Source: Irpex lacteus (Eukaryota; Basidiomycota; Agaricomycetes; Polyporales; Irpicaceae). Taken from it: a DNA stretch of 64,000 nt. Below are positions 22,639-33,891 of the stretch, piece after piece. The stretch's first letter is position 1; each line of letters opens with the position of its first letter. The DNA is taken from NCBI GenBank assembly GCA_001986395.2, contig MQVO02000001.1:1736001-1800000 (forward strand), given 5' to 3'. The notes beneath the pieces were generated by a model. The model was not told the origin of the DNA. It saw only the letters and a program-made list of their open reading frames with translations, and did no database searches. Position numbers and translations under genes: made by a program.

Positions 22639-24695
22639 TCACACCTCGCGGAACACACTCGGTCCCACTTTTGTAGTGCGTTCAGAGTCGACGACCGTCT
22701 CCGAGAAGTCACCATGTGGTGCTAGTGTTATGTCTATCGTTGAGGTCTATGAAGTAAAGAGGTCAATGGGGGAGAATAGACTGAGGGTTAGGGAATAGTG
22801 CTGACCTTTTCTGAAACTACACGACTGGGTAGAGCGAACGACATCGTTGAAAACGCCGTTGGGAATCTGGACGATGACATCGATGCTTCGACGCTGCTAC
22901 AAAGTGACCGGAGGTGTTCGCGGTCGTTCAGCCTATCATGTAGGTCAGTACGCGGTTTGTGAGTGGGGATATCATAGAGCTTACAGCGCGAGATACGCGT
23001 TGACGTATACTACATGGAAAGTCCGAGGTCGGTAAGCATGTTAGATACTAGGAAAGCTGGTGGTTACACACGTTTGCTGACTTGGGTCAGGACAGCTAGA
23101 TAAATCCAGTTTGTGGATGATATTAGGAACTAGTCAATGTGAATAACCGTTAAAGGGCGATGGGACTACGTGGGTGATGGAAGAACACTTACGAGGATGA
23201 GTGCGACGCTCTGCACCATACTATGGGAGGAAGTAACTCCGAAAGTTAGACAGACAGTGCATGAGTTCTTTAGATACTTACGTAGTTAATAGACCTTCGG
23301 ATAGCCATGTGAGTCGTGAAAGCGAAGTTATCATATTAGAAGACATACCTGTAGTAATCACGTACAGCACCAGTCTGCGGACGATTGAGTCGGTGCTACA
23401 GTATGGCATCAGTTATACCAGTCCCAGCAAAATACAACAAATGTAATAAAACATACCTCCTGACCGAGGTGCGTGATCTCTGTAACAGGTAGAAAAGGAA
23501 GATTGCGACCAGGGTGTCACCCGCGAAACTTGAGGCAAAATTGACGCATACGATCGTCTACGCGAAGAGAAAGATGAGCTACTCTGCGTTCCGGGGTGGG
23601 TAGGGCTAATGCTTACATTGAATGATTGGTTGAAGTCGCCTATGCCAGATGACTGCTGATGAGATCTGCAATCCTGTTAATGCGTTGCATTGATGAAGGT
23701 ATATGAATAATTCATACCCTACGATAGTCAGAGCTGGATTATGTAAATGTCAGTAGTCGAAAGAAAAGACGGTATGGGCTTGTCGCACCAAAGTTGCTGC
23801 CTATATCTGTCAATGTGAGGATATACTGTGCATCTATCAGACGAAGAAGCTCTGTGCACTGTTGAGAGACGTACGATCGGAATGACCGGCCACCAGCTGT
23901 GGCTCACTATATTACACGATTAGCAATAGATCGACGCCTGAGATTTCGGGATATTGACTTACACACTCGAACCCGTTTTGCACATAGGCTAAAATGACGT
24001 TAAAAAAACCTTATCGAAGGATCCGGCCCTAAGCAGACGTACAATCTCACGAGCGACTGTGTAATAGCCTAGTTGACATGCATGCATTAGAGGCTGCGCG
24101 TGCCAGTGAACTGCCAAACGAAAGGCTCACTATGACAAAGAAGTGCAACTGCTCATGATCCATGTCAGTTGGTGTAAGGCTATGGTAACTCTTCTCAACG
24201 CACATTGAGACTCCTGTAGCGGTGGTCAGTTGAGAGTACTAGAGAGGCCAGCACGAAGTGCTCACTGTATCTGTCTATTGCCGGTGACTGACGCGAAATT
24301 GCCGTAATTCACAATAAGATATGAATAGAGAAAGTGGAATATGAGGATCATGTCAATTGTCCCGAGTACCCTGGAAGTGCACTGTGAGCCTTCAAATCCT
24401 GGGTATCGTGACGGGCTCAAATACTGACCAAAGTACGGGTATCTTGCCTCCAGTCAGTTGGAGAAACGCACGCGTACTATAGTAGTGTACTCACTGCAGT
24501 CCTGATGAGCCACCCGTCTGACTTATTCCCTCTTCGATAGTATGTTACAATCTGCATTGAAGTAATGCCATACAACCTACGCAACAACAGAGAGTGAGTA
24601 TCAGTACAAGGCTTCAGCAAGAGGACTTACATGCTGGCAACCAGTCCTCCAAAGAGAAGAGCACCAAGGGTGTTACTTTCAGTGATTGTGTCCAT
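22639..24695 (-). CDS. DUF6534-type seven-helix membrane protein, copy A
   Basis: This is the first of three tandem minus-strand copies. The start is MDTITESNTLGALLFGGLVAS (24695-24631). Next come MLYGITSMQIVTYY (exon 24576-24495), a 14-nt microexon (24442-24429), and an exon from 24370 reading VLGTIDMILIFHFLYSYL. Later short exons give HFFVI, AITQSLVR, LCAKRVRV, VSHSWWPVIPI, FLISSTNWIYLAVLTQVSK and VYVNAYLAL. The tail is LNDREHLRSL.. and a last exon 22746-22639 ending in SVFREV. Family members have seven predicted helices and no known function; fungi of this group carry dozens. Every exon I could place joins in phase, so the copy looks intact. There are about a dozen introns in 2.06 kb. The family name is from memory. 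Confidence 0.8.
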
Positions 24696-25873
24696 TGTGA
24701 GTTGTGGATTCAAGTTGAACAAGACCAGATACGGATGTGCCTAAGGCTCGCTAGCGAGCAAAGTGAACGAGTGAAGATGGGGCACGGCCCTATACTGTCA
24801 CTGCTAACCATATGTTCCCTATATACCGAACAGCGAGCACATCTTCAAGTAACTGATACTCAGAATGATCGGTGATATGTCATGTTCATGATAGACGTGT
24901 TGCGTTGGCAGGGTGAGCACCGGTGAATGTGAGCCCTGGCTGCTCTTACCAATGAGATAGGCAGAAGCAATCACTGCATACTCCGTGCGAAGTAAGCCTG
25001 TAAATGATCCCGTTTCTATGCGGTGTTCGTACTGGCCTCAGGTCGTATGATCCTCTGCAAATGATCTGCGCCGGGGCGGCGCACTGCGGTACCGGTACTT
25101 ATTCTTCAGCTTTAAATTTAAGTCTCAAGTAAGTAACAACGTTGGATTTCGCATACCATGGGTACTTCTGTACTTACTGTTAGTCAGATTGATTCAGAAA
25201 GCAAAACCCAGGTGGTGTATGTCTCGTATGGACCACTTCAGTGGAAAGTTGGGCACAAGCCGATGACTCCGGGTTGGCCAAGAAAAGCATGAGAACGGTG
25301 ACGGGCGCTGATATCAATGAAATGGCCTGCAATCGAGATCCCATCTTATGGATCTGCCAAAGCTCATGTTCCGAAAGGGAAAACGATGTTCGTTGCTTCA
25401 TGCGTCTTCAAGCTTCACGTATAAGTTAGTAATGCTGCATTCGCAGCAATGCCCGCTACCAGGGTGTTGTGTATGTGGACACTGCGGCAGACAGTATTCA
25501 TCAATAGAGCTCGCCACGTGCAAGACCAATGAAAGCAGATAAGTAATTGAGAAGCCACCACACAGCCCTGCTGACGAGAGTGCCAAAGATTGTCTATGTC
25601 GCTCCGGCCAGTGACACTTTGGCAAGCAGGTTTATCAGAGGATTACGAGGCAGTAAACACAAGGCAGTATTACTATGACACTGATGTTGTTCCGAAATGC
25701 GACTAGATTGCCTCCGAGCCGGTTGAACGAAATCTAATAGAACAGGCTCCCCAGCCACTTGAATATCAAGTAAGGAGCGAAGAGCAGCATCTCAAATGGG
25801 ACTCCTCCATTGTTACCCGTCAGTGATGCAAACATGTTCCTCGACTCTGAGTCTACGGCTAATCAAAGGACCA
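24696..25873. other. Spacer between DUF6534 copies A and B
   Basis: About 1.2 kb between the start of copy A and the stop of copy B. Open frames such as 25180-25401 (minus) and 25241-25429 (plus) overlap each other and show no motif. The region should hold the promoter of A and the 3' UTR of B. Confidence 0.5.
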
Positions 25874-28079
25874 CTACACACCCATTCCTTGGTCGAGAGA
25901 TGTCAGTCCCCATCCCGCTTTGTTGATAGAAGAATCTTTCTCCGATGAGCTTGTCTGCTGCTCGACCATTCGAGAGTCCTGTTGAAAGACGTTGTGCTTA
26001 GCATACTATAGTCGATACGGTAAATGTGACACAGGAACTTACTCTGTCAGACCCATGCGAACTGTTCGTAGGAGCAAATACTATCACCGATGGGGCAGCG
26101 CGAAGCCTAGAAACAGAGATCGACATAGTAGTGTTCCTACCAATCTCGCGGATTTGATTACGGTCGTTCAAGCTACGAGTAATTATAGTAAGTAATTCAC
26201 TCCGTCAGTGACAGAAAGAGCCTGACGGCTTGAACTCACAGAGCTAGATACGCGTTGACATATACTAGACCATAGGAGGAATGATCAATAGGATACAGAG
26301 GTTTACTGTTGATAACGGCGACGTACATTTGCTGACCTGTGTGAGTACTGCCAAATAGACAAAGTTTCTGGAGGAGATAAGGAACTAGGGGGGGCAGAAA
26401 TATGAGTCGTTTACACGAATGATACATACATTTAATTGGAAGCTCACGAGAACGAGTGCAGAGCTCTGTACCATGCTAATATAAGTGATGGTGACACGCA
26501 TTAGCGACAGATAATGCTTCGGAGATGCTTCAACATACGTAGTCAAGAGCCCTATTTCCGCAAAGGAATATACGCTCAGACACAGATGCAATAGCTAACA
26601 GTATTAGCGACACTACACGTACCGGTACTGATGACATAAACAATGATTCTCTTGACTATTGACTCCGTGCTTGGTGTGCATCAGCCGCATGTGCTCTAGG
26701 AGTGGTGAAAACGAGGACGTACCGCGATGTGCTCATGAGCTCTACACGCGACCTTTGAAGGAGGTAACACAGACAGAGGGCAACGAAGGAATCGCCTGCA
26801 AAACTTGACCCGAAATTGATGCATACTATAAGCTAGAAGAAGGAGGGTGTAAGTGTAATTGAGTAATGATCAAAGAATCACTGACCTTGAATGACCGCTC
26901 GAATGCGCCTATTCCGGCTGACTGTTCATGAGCTCTGGAAACAGGTGATAAGTAGAAGATTTGAACCCCGAGAAGCATCGTACCCTATAACGCCGAGAGC
27001 TAGTATAGATCTAGGGTATCAACAGCGGTCCTAGCTATCATATGACATATGAGGAAGATTCGCACCAATATTACTGCCTTCATATTCCATATCACGTCAG
27101 AGTCGTTGAAGCCCTTATTGTAATTAGCGTAGCACGTACCAACGTCTACCGCAGTGAGAGCATACTGTATTGACGGATCTGGAATAAGCACCTTGAATTT
27201 CCTATAGACGTCAAATCGGAAAACATACCACAGGCAGCACCGGAAGCCAGCTTTGGCTGACTAGATAGCAGATTAATGGCAATCGTATGTATATAAGCTA
27301 TCAACTCACATCTTCGGATTCTTTCGGTGATCAGCCTATCGAGAGAATTAGGATTTGAGACCATTTCCAGCCCAGCAATTTACGTGAAGCTTTACGCACA
27401 GCCTTACTGTTGATTGAGTAAGTGCCTGTTTAAGTGAGGCCCCAAGTATGAGCTATTCAGCTCTCTAGTTGAACGGAAACACTCTTACGATGACGGTGAA
27501 ATGGGCCTATTGGAGAAGGTTAGCCGGTTTCATTTTCACATATCCCAAAAACTTATATTGCGACATTACATACATTGAGAGCCCTGTGGAGCTAATCAGC
27601 TGAATGAATAGTAAGGTATGACAGCGTACTAACCGTGTAGGTCCTTGTGCTGCCACGGAGTCGAAATTCCCATAGTTGGTGATGAGATAGGTGTATAAGA
27701 AATTGAAAATGAGGCCGATATTTATAGTGACGAGGAGCCTGAGAGGAGTAAGGTCTCTCTCAAACTGGTCATCCAAGATGAATACTGAGTTAGAACTGAC
27801 CAGAGGATGAGCACCTGAAGTCGTGGTTTCAAGTTAGATAGTAGTACATAATTTCGTCAGTGGGCGCACTCACAGCCGTCTTGATAAGTCGGCCATCTTT
27901 ATAGCCTTGTTGATAATACGTCACCACCTGGGTGGATGTGATCCCAAATAGTCTGCATGAAATGATATGCGACTGAGAAGAGAGTAATTGAACTGAAAGC
28001 TTGTGAGAACTCACATGCAAGCAACTAGACCGCCAAATAAAAGAGCACCAATGGTATTGCCTTTGTTGATAGTATCCAT
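25874..28079 (-). CDS. DUF6534-type seven-helix membrane protein, copy B
   Basis: The start is MDTINKGNTIGALLFGGLVAC at 28079. LFGITSTQVVTYYQQGYKDG follows, then a 14-nt microexon at 27814-27801 (VLILW across the junction). Next is LLVTINIGLIFNFLYTYL with NYGNFDSVAAQGPTR. Downstream exons read VSQSWLPVLPV, FLISSRNFVYLAVLTQVSK and VYVNAYLAL. The tail is LNDRNQIREIGRN.. and the last exon ends in TSLDQGMGV with TAG at 25876-25874. Segment order and splice phases match copy A. The tail after the last helix differs most between copies, as is usual in this family. I found no stop or frameshift in the exons I could place, but several middle exons were not resolved. Confidence 0.78.
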
Positions 28080-28713
28080 TGTAGTGGCCTGAGATTTGGG
28101 TATGTAAAGCAGTACAAGATCTCGCCAGCGAGCAAGTCTATGGATACAGGTGAGCGATTGGGCACACAACCTGGTCGTTGGTCCCTGCAGAGCGGAGTCG
28201 TTTTATGTATTTTGGACATCAAGGTAGCGGCTTTGTGCCCTACCTGCGGGCATGCCATGTTGGTAGGGATTGAGATGCAGAATCAGAGAAGATAACTGCG
28301 CACAGGAACGTCTTAAATGAAGACTTCATCTGGGAGCAGTTGCGAATGTTATTCGTTGGAAATCTTGCAGAAGAAGTCGACACTCCGAGTGCGGTACATG
28401 ATGCATGATGTATGATGATTGATGATTGAACTCGGCAAATTTTGTCGTCTTGTTCTCATGACGCATTACATTTTGGACCAGGAACCTACTGACATCACCA
28501 GCGATGAAGTCGGTCGGTGATCAGCCGTGGGATGCTCTTGCTATAACATCCGCCTCGATTTCAACAGACCACGTGTAGATGTAGGTACTGTATACTCGTT
28601 TCAGCTAGTGCTCGAGTCTTACATGTTCCGTATCTTGCGCAATCCTGCACAGAGTGGAAATCATGCTTCAACCATAAATATTCGAGTGCTCGTACCAGTC
28701 ATGATCACATGCG
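28080..28713. other. Spacer between DUF6534 copies B and C
   Basis: This 634-bp stretch contains no supported gene. It holds a short simple repeat at 28398-28429 and should carry the promoter of copy B. Confidence 0.5.
28398..28429. repeat. Simple ATG/ATT-rich repeat
   Basis: Imperfect short units of the ATGATGC and ATGATTG type run for about 32 bp upstream of copy B. It is a minor microsatellite-like tract. Confidence 0.6.
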
Positions 28714-30841
28714 TCAGACAGCATGCCCATACACGATGTCGGACTCAGATTCCCGAAGACTGAGGCTACTCTTGTTGATCAAGTGAGCTTCCGTACCGGA
28801 ACTGGCCGCAGTTGACTGGGAAACCTGTAAGCAATTTACCCGTCGAAGACCAACAACTGCTTTGTTGCAAGATAAAGCAAGGAACACTCACCCTGCCTGA
28901 TTTGGTGCCGGGGTCTTGTGCAAGATTAACTAGCGAAACCGCTGTCTGTACGCGAGATGGGGTTACAGAAGCTGGATTCATGGTACTGCGGTCGCGTATG
29001 CGAGCACGATCATTCAGCCTACGCAGTTATCTTAGTCCATAAACTACAGGTATTGCAGGAAGAATGACTTACAAAGCTAAATACGCGTTAACGTAGACTA
29101 TGGAGATACGCCGTAAGCTCTTGGGGGGACAAACTTAGGGAGTAACTACTTACGCTTGCTAACTTGCGTCAGTACAGCTAGATAAATAAAGTTCTTGGAA
29201 GAGACCAAGAACTACGCGTGGCAGTAGTACGTGAGCCAACATTCTAATCGTGATTGACAATCACTTACAAAGACAAGCGCGGAAGTTTGTACCATCCTGC
29301 ATGAGGATGTCCGGAGGATCATGAACTTAGATGTAATGCATGATGGTGGCAGTGAATGACGGATAGACGCACGTTGTCAATAACCCTTAGAGCACGAATG
29401 TAAGCTTTGATAGATACGTATAGACTCGAGATACACGCACCGGTAGTAATGAGATAGGCGACGATAGTGTTGATCATCGACTCCGTGCTTCAGGAATTTG
29501 ATGAGTCCTCTCACGATATATCATACGCGGCGGCCGCAGAGAATGATCGTACCTTCTCACCCGTGTGCGGCTTCTTCGGAGCAGATAACAGAGGCATAGG
29601 GCGACCAGAGCATCTCCAGCCGTACTTACAGCGAACTCCACGCACACAATCACCTAATCAAGAATCGGGGACGTAAGCGATAAAATTCAAGATGGAGAGG
29701 TGAGAGTTAGATGATTACGTTGAAGGCTGTGCCGAAGCTACCTATTCCCGAGGACTGTTCATGAGCACTGTAGTCAGGTGAGCAACCCATTTATCAATAG
29801 AAGCAAAATGTCGCACCCTTTGACAGTCAAAGCTACGGGTATGTTGTCAGCAGGTAGGATCAGTGTAGGGGTATCTAAATTCTCGCACTGAGGTTGCTAC
29901 CTGGAAATTCCTGTAAGCTATCGTACCCTTCAAGAATAAAGCATGTGAACTTACCAAGGTCGACCAAAGTAAGAAGATACTAGGTGCATCGAAGCGTAAG
30001 TTAGATTTGGAATGTTATCTATTGAATCTGCACGCACGATCGGCAAAGTCGGCAGCCAGCTTTGGCTCACTATCCACTAAGTCAGTACAAACAGTATGCG
30101 TGTCGTTGCAAAATACTCACGCGCACGTATCCTCACCGCACATAGTCTGAGACATTATTAGTGATGATTAAACGTAACTGAAGAGATTATAAGATGGCGT
30201 ACGATCGCACTGTCGATTGTGTGATGGCCTGTTAGTCTCTCATCAGCATACGACTTCGTCAGACGTGACAATACACTCACTATAACGAAAAAGTGGACCT
30301 AGCATGAAGTTGGTATGAGTAGAGATACTTTGTTTCGACAACTCGCGTACATACATTCAGGGTTCTGGAAGGATTTTAGGTACAGTTAAAAGGACGATAA
30401 GGATATAAGGATCTGTACTCACTGCACCGGCAAATGAGCGGTTACTGAGTTGAAGTTGCCGTAGTTGCGAATCAGATAATAATACAAAAAATGGAAGATA
30501 AGGACCATGTCGATTGTTCCAAGGATCCTGGAATACTTTGGTCGGGTTTTTGTCAACTTCTGGCCTGCAAAAGTACACGTACCATAGGACTGGGACCTAA
30601 CTTGGCATGAATATTAAAGCTCGAAATACAGCTCAGAGGACTCACCGCAACCCTGATGAACCATTTATCCTCACGCTTCCTTTGATAGTAGGTGATCGTC
30701 TGCATCGAAGTGATACCGTACAATCTGCGATATAATGAGTACAACCATATGAGTCGACTTTGTGGACACGACTCACATACTGGCGACCAAACCTCCAAAG
30801 AGTAGAGCGCCAACTGTGTTGGCTTCGGTGATGCGATCCAT
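28714..30841 (-). CDS. DUF6534-type seven-helix membrane protein, copy C
   Basis: The start is MDRITEANTVGALLFGGLVAS at 30841. MLYGITSMQTITYYQRKRED follows, then the 14-nt microexon at 30596-30583 (VPVLW). Next comes ILGTIDMVLIFHFLYYYL with NYGNFNSVTAHLPVQ. Later exons read VHFFVI, AITQSTVRS, LCAVRIRA and WIVSQSWLPTLPI. They are followed by VIVCVEFAVSTAGDALVALC, SMINTIVAYLITTG, FLVSSKNFIYLAVLTQVSK and VYVNAYLAL. The tail is LRRLNDRARIRDRSTMN.. and the last exon (28824-28714) ends in DIVYGHAV. It is closest in plan to copy A. It looks intact. Confidence 0.8.
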
Positions 30842-31217
30842 GTTGTCAGAGATGGAAGACGGTTCAAAGAGCGGTGGAAGATTTCGCGAAACGGTTACTG
30901 GACGTCGAAGATAAATAGAAGAAGCTACCGAGACTGGCCAACAACTCTTCGACCGGATGTATTCGCTTTATAACGGCATAGTATTGAGCAGCTCGTGTAG
31001 AGCACATGCAGTGTTTGTGACAGGCACCTATCCTTGTGGCGTGAAACGAAACGGATAAACTCATGTCAGCCCAGTCTTCTTTGTGCCCCGAGCAAGAGAG
31101 TTGAAGCAATCACTCACTACAGCCAACACAGCATAACCTGTCTAGCATGTTGATTAATTTTTGCGTGCCATGATCCCAGATGCGACTGGCCGAGTGTACT
31201 ATCGAGCGCTGCAGATA
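30842..31217. other. Upstream region of DUF6534 copy C
   Basis: About 375 bp with no supported gene. It is the probable promoter of copy C and runs up to the MITE. Confidence 0.45.
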
Positions 31218-31482
31218 CTGTACCAGTATGACCAAAAGTTCGGCCGTGTGACTTGTGACGCGCGGAAGTTCACAATTTTCGATGTTCAAACCTGTCTGCG
31301 ACCTGTGACCGAACATTCGTGTTCAGTACTAGCAGGCGCCATGAACATCTGTAGCCACGCACTTGCTGAGTGCGCTTGTCACACCGAAAAATGAGATGTT
31401 CAAACATCGTTGTGACACGCGACCAGATGTTCAGTTCACGGCCGTTGTGACCGTGACCGAACTTTTGGTCGTACTGTTACAG
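31218..31482. mobile_element. Non-autonomous DNA transposon (MITE-like), 265 bp with terminal inverted repeats
   Basis: The left end (31218-31243) and the reverse complement of the right end (31457-31482) match at 24 of 26 positions and share the core GACCAAAAGTTCGG. Both ends abut a TA dinucleotide (31216-31217 and 31483-31484), as expected for a TA target duplication of Tc1/mariner-type elements. Further inward, GATGTTCAAAC and related GTTC/GAAC words recur on both arms. No transposase frame is present; the open frame across it (31161-31394) has no similarity I recognise. It lies between DUF6534 copy C and the MYND gene. Family assignment is inference from the TIR and TA; no second copy was seen in the window. 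Confidence 0.75.
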
Positions 31483-32501
31483 TACATTGTGGAGTTATCA
31501 CCATAGTGCGATAAAGCGGGCATCACGTATGGATAGACTCCAAGCTCTATAGAAGCATGGACGTAATGCGAGCATGTACCGGGATCAAGGTGGGTCTTCG
31601 ATGCTCAAGAGGTACGGGAGTAGGCCATGTATCATCGCTGAGTTCGCGACGGTGTATAGACAAACCAATGCAAATAAGAAAGCTGGGAACATCTGCCTGT
31701 ATCAGGAACTATCCGCGTTTTCATGAAGGGGGACTCACTGCGCACAATTCAATCTAAAGATTTCAAAAGCTTCGATGATTGTCATCGTCCGTTAGATGGC
31801 TTGGCGCGATGGATCCTGTGACGTTTAGTTGTAGTCCTGACTGCAAGTTTGAAAGCTGTTACTATGACATGGCAAATGTAGTCACGGTGGGCCCTCAGCT
31901 GGACAATGATCACGTAGTTCACTTCAATTGCTTGTCTTACCAGAGCAAGTTCAAATAGACTCATTTACAATATGCGACGTGCCTGCAGTTACGAGATACG
32001 TTAGTTTACTTTCGATGAGCTGGCTTTCAAGTTGATGCTTACCTTCCGACACACAACACGGCTTCCGGCACAGCTGACCTCTGAGCGACAGATTGGATTG
32101 TTGGCTCGGAACTTGATGCTCCGTCAACGTCTGAGCGACCTGAGCACCATAGTGACATCGAGCTTCAAGTTGGAGGATGTCAGTGAACATTCTTGCCGCA
32201 TTTGTCGTCGCGTTCACAGGCGATGATGATTCTATCTCCGACAATGATTGACGACTGCGGCTGTTGAACCTTGTCATCGGAGCGTAAATATACTGTAGAG
32301 ACCTCCGTCCACCAATCAAAACATTCATCCTGAACGTTACAGTAACCGCGGCCACTCGCCCATACTAGCACTCGATGGGCCATGGCCGGAGGTCTCTCGA
32401 CGACGGCAAAGTTGACGTTCCAAGCGATGTTGCCTACGACAAAGGTCTTACTTATCGGTAATCTAGATTGGCTACGCATGGGATTCGCGAGGGTTCGAGA
32501 G
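31483..32501. other. Intergenic region, no gene supported
   Basis: About 1 kb. The overlapping frames at 31951-32355 and 32180-32479 (minus) lack motifs and clean splice sites. It is the upstream region of the MYND gene. Confidence 0.5.
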
Positions 32502-32509
32502 TATAAAAG
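32502..32509 (+). promoter_or_regulatory. TATA box of the MYND gene
   Basis: TATAAAAG lies 113 bp before the ATG at 32622, a plausible core promoter with a short 5' UTR. Confidence 0.5.
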
Positions 32510-32621
32510 CTGCTAGGGGCAAGCCGCATATGGTCAAGCCGCCACTCGCACGACGCAAACTCACCGCTACCCAGTACTCAGCACTCAGAATTTGACCAGG
32601 AGCCTCCCACAAACGACACAC

Positions 32622-33492
32622 ATGAGTGCGTTTACACCTTTTGAAACTTGCTTCAAATGTGGAAGAACCGCCCGGGGAAACGAGCCGCTCCAACGATGTT
32701 CTCGCTGTAAAGTAGCCTTTTACTGTGTGAGTGAAGCATATTCACCAGATCTGTGAGTTTTTCTACTACTAACACGTTTTAATCCAGGGAAAGAGCTGCC
32801 AGAATACAGCCTGGAAGAGTCACAAACATGTTTGCAAGGCGCCGCCACCTTCCTTGAAGTTGACCGCGCCAGAGAAAGAAGTCAAGGCTATGCGTCTTCT
32901 GGGTGGCTACAATCGTCCATTTTACCCTCGAGAGACTGTTGTACCGCCCTCCCACCCCGTTTGGTCCATCGGTGCTATTTCTCCTATCTCTCAAATTGTC
33001 GGAGTTCCGCTGCTCATTCACCGCGAGCTTGAAGAGCAACGCTTGACGGACCCTCCCAATGGTGACAAGGATAATCAGGCGGTAACTTATCTGATGATTG
33101 ACCCAGAGACCGGTTTCGCTCCTAAGAGGTACGTATCTTGTTATGGTTCGCTCAAATAGGCTGCTAAGGAACGAGCTTCGCAGGTGGCAAAAGAATATCG
33201 GTCCTGTATGTACCGTCACTTGCAGTGATGTTCGCTGGATATATGCTGACCGCTCGGCTCCCATCAGGTTACTATCGTGCGAGGAGACCATAAGCCACTC
33301 ACTCCTGCCGCTCTCGAGATGATATGGATGTTCTGCGACGAAGTCCTGGAACGCTTCGGGGACAACCGAACCCCGCCTCTCCGACTTTATAGCAAGAAAG
33401 AGTTCGACGATTTCTGTCAAAAGTACAAAGAAGAATATGTGATGAATCAAATTCGCGCGGACGAAATTGGTGCTCAAGAGCTGCCATTGTGA
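32622..33492 (+). CDS. MYND zinc-finger protein
   Basis: The protein is 230 residues; exons are 32622-32726, 32788-33128, 33184-33205 (22 nt) and 33268-33492. The MYND finger fills residues about 10-52: CFKCG, CSRCKVAFYC, then C, W, H and C in SCQNTAWKSHKHVCKAPPP. The rest is an uncharacterised region with WSIGAISPISQIVGVPLLIHRELEEQ and an acidic, Lys-rich C-terminus. No SET motifs are present, so it is not a SMYD enzyme. MYND fingers bind proline-rich peptides. Many Agaricomycete genomes encode large sets of such stand-alone MYND proteins of unknown role. Confidence 0.85.
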
Positions 33493-33891
33493 ACATCGAT
33501 TCCACGGATCGTCGACCCAGGCTCCTCAACCAGCCTCTGTACTCATACCAAAGGATAATCAACCGAAAGACCTATGCGCAGTTCATGTCTTCCCTTCTTA
33601 ATCCTGTAATATCAGCCTCGCGAATGCCCTGCATGCTTCAGTAATGTTATATCTAATGATGCCCATCTTATCGTCAGCCATTCCAATTGAGCCCGACTAT
33701 TACCTGAAAGGGAGATTGATGCGCCTGATCACGCGGCTCGTGGGGCGCGCCAGCCCGCACCACGCCGGCCGGTTTGCAGTCGTCCCTCCATCGTTCATAC
33801 CACCACCATCTGCATGTAATCCGGCTTCGACCAAGTTATTCGTACGCTTCATCCTATACAACATCGCCCTCCTTGCAACACTCGTATAATA

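Noticed and set aside
22639..30841. Reading the 22-31 kb region as non-coding or as pseudogene remnants
   Set aside because: Splicing very short exons gives coherent membrane-protein sequences in three parallel copies, so the fragmented frames reflect intron density rather than decay.
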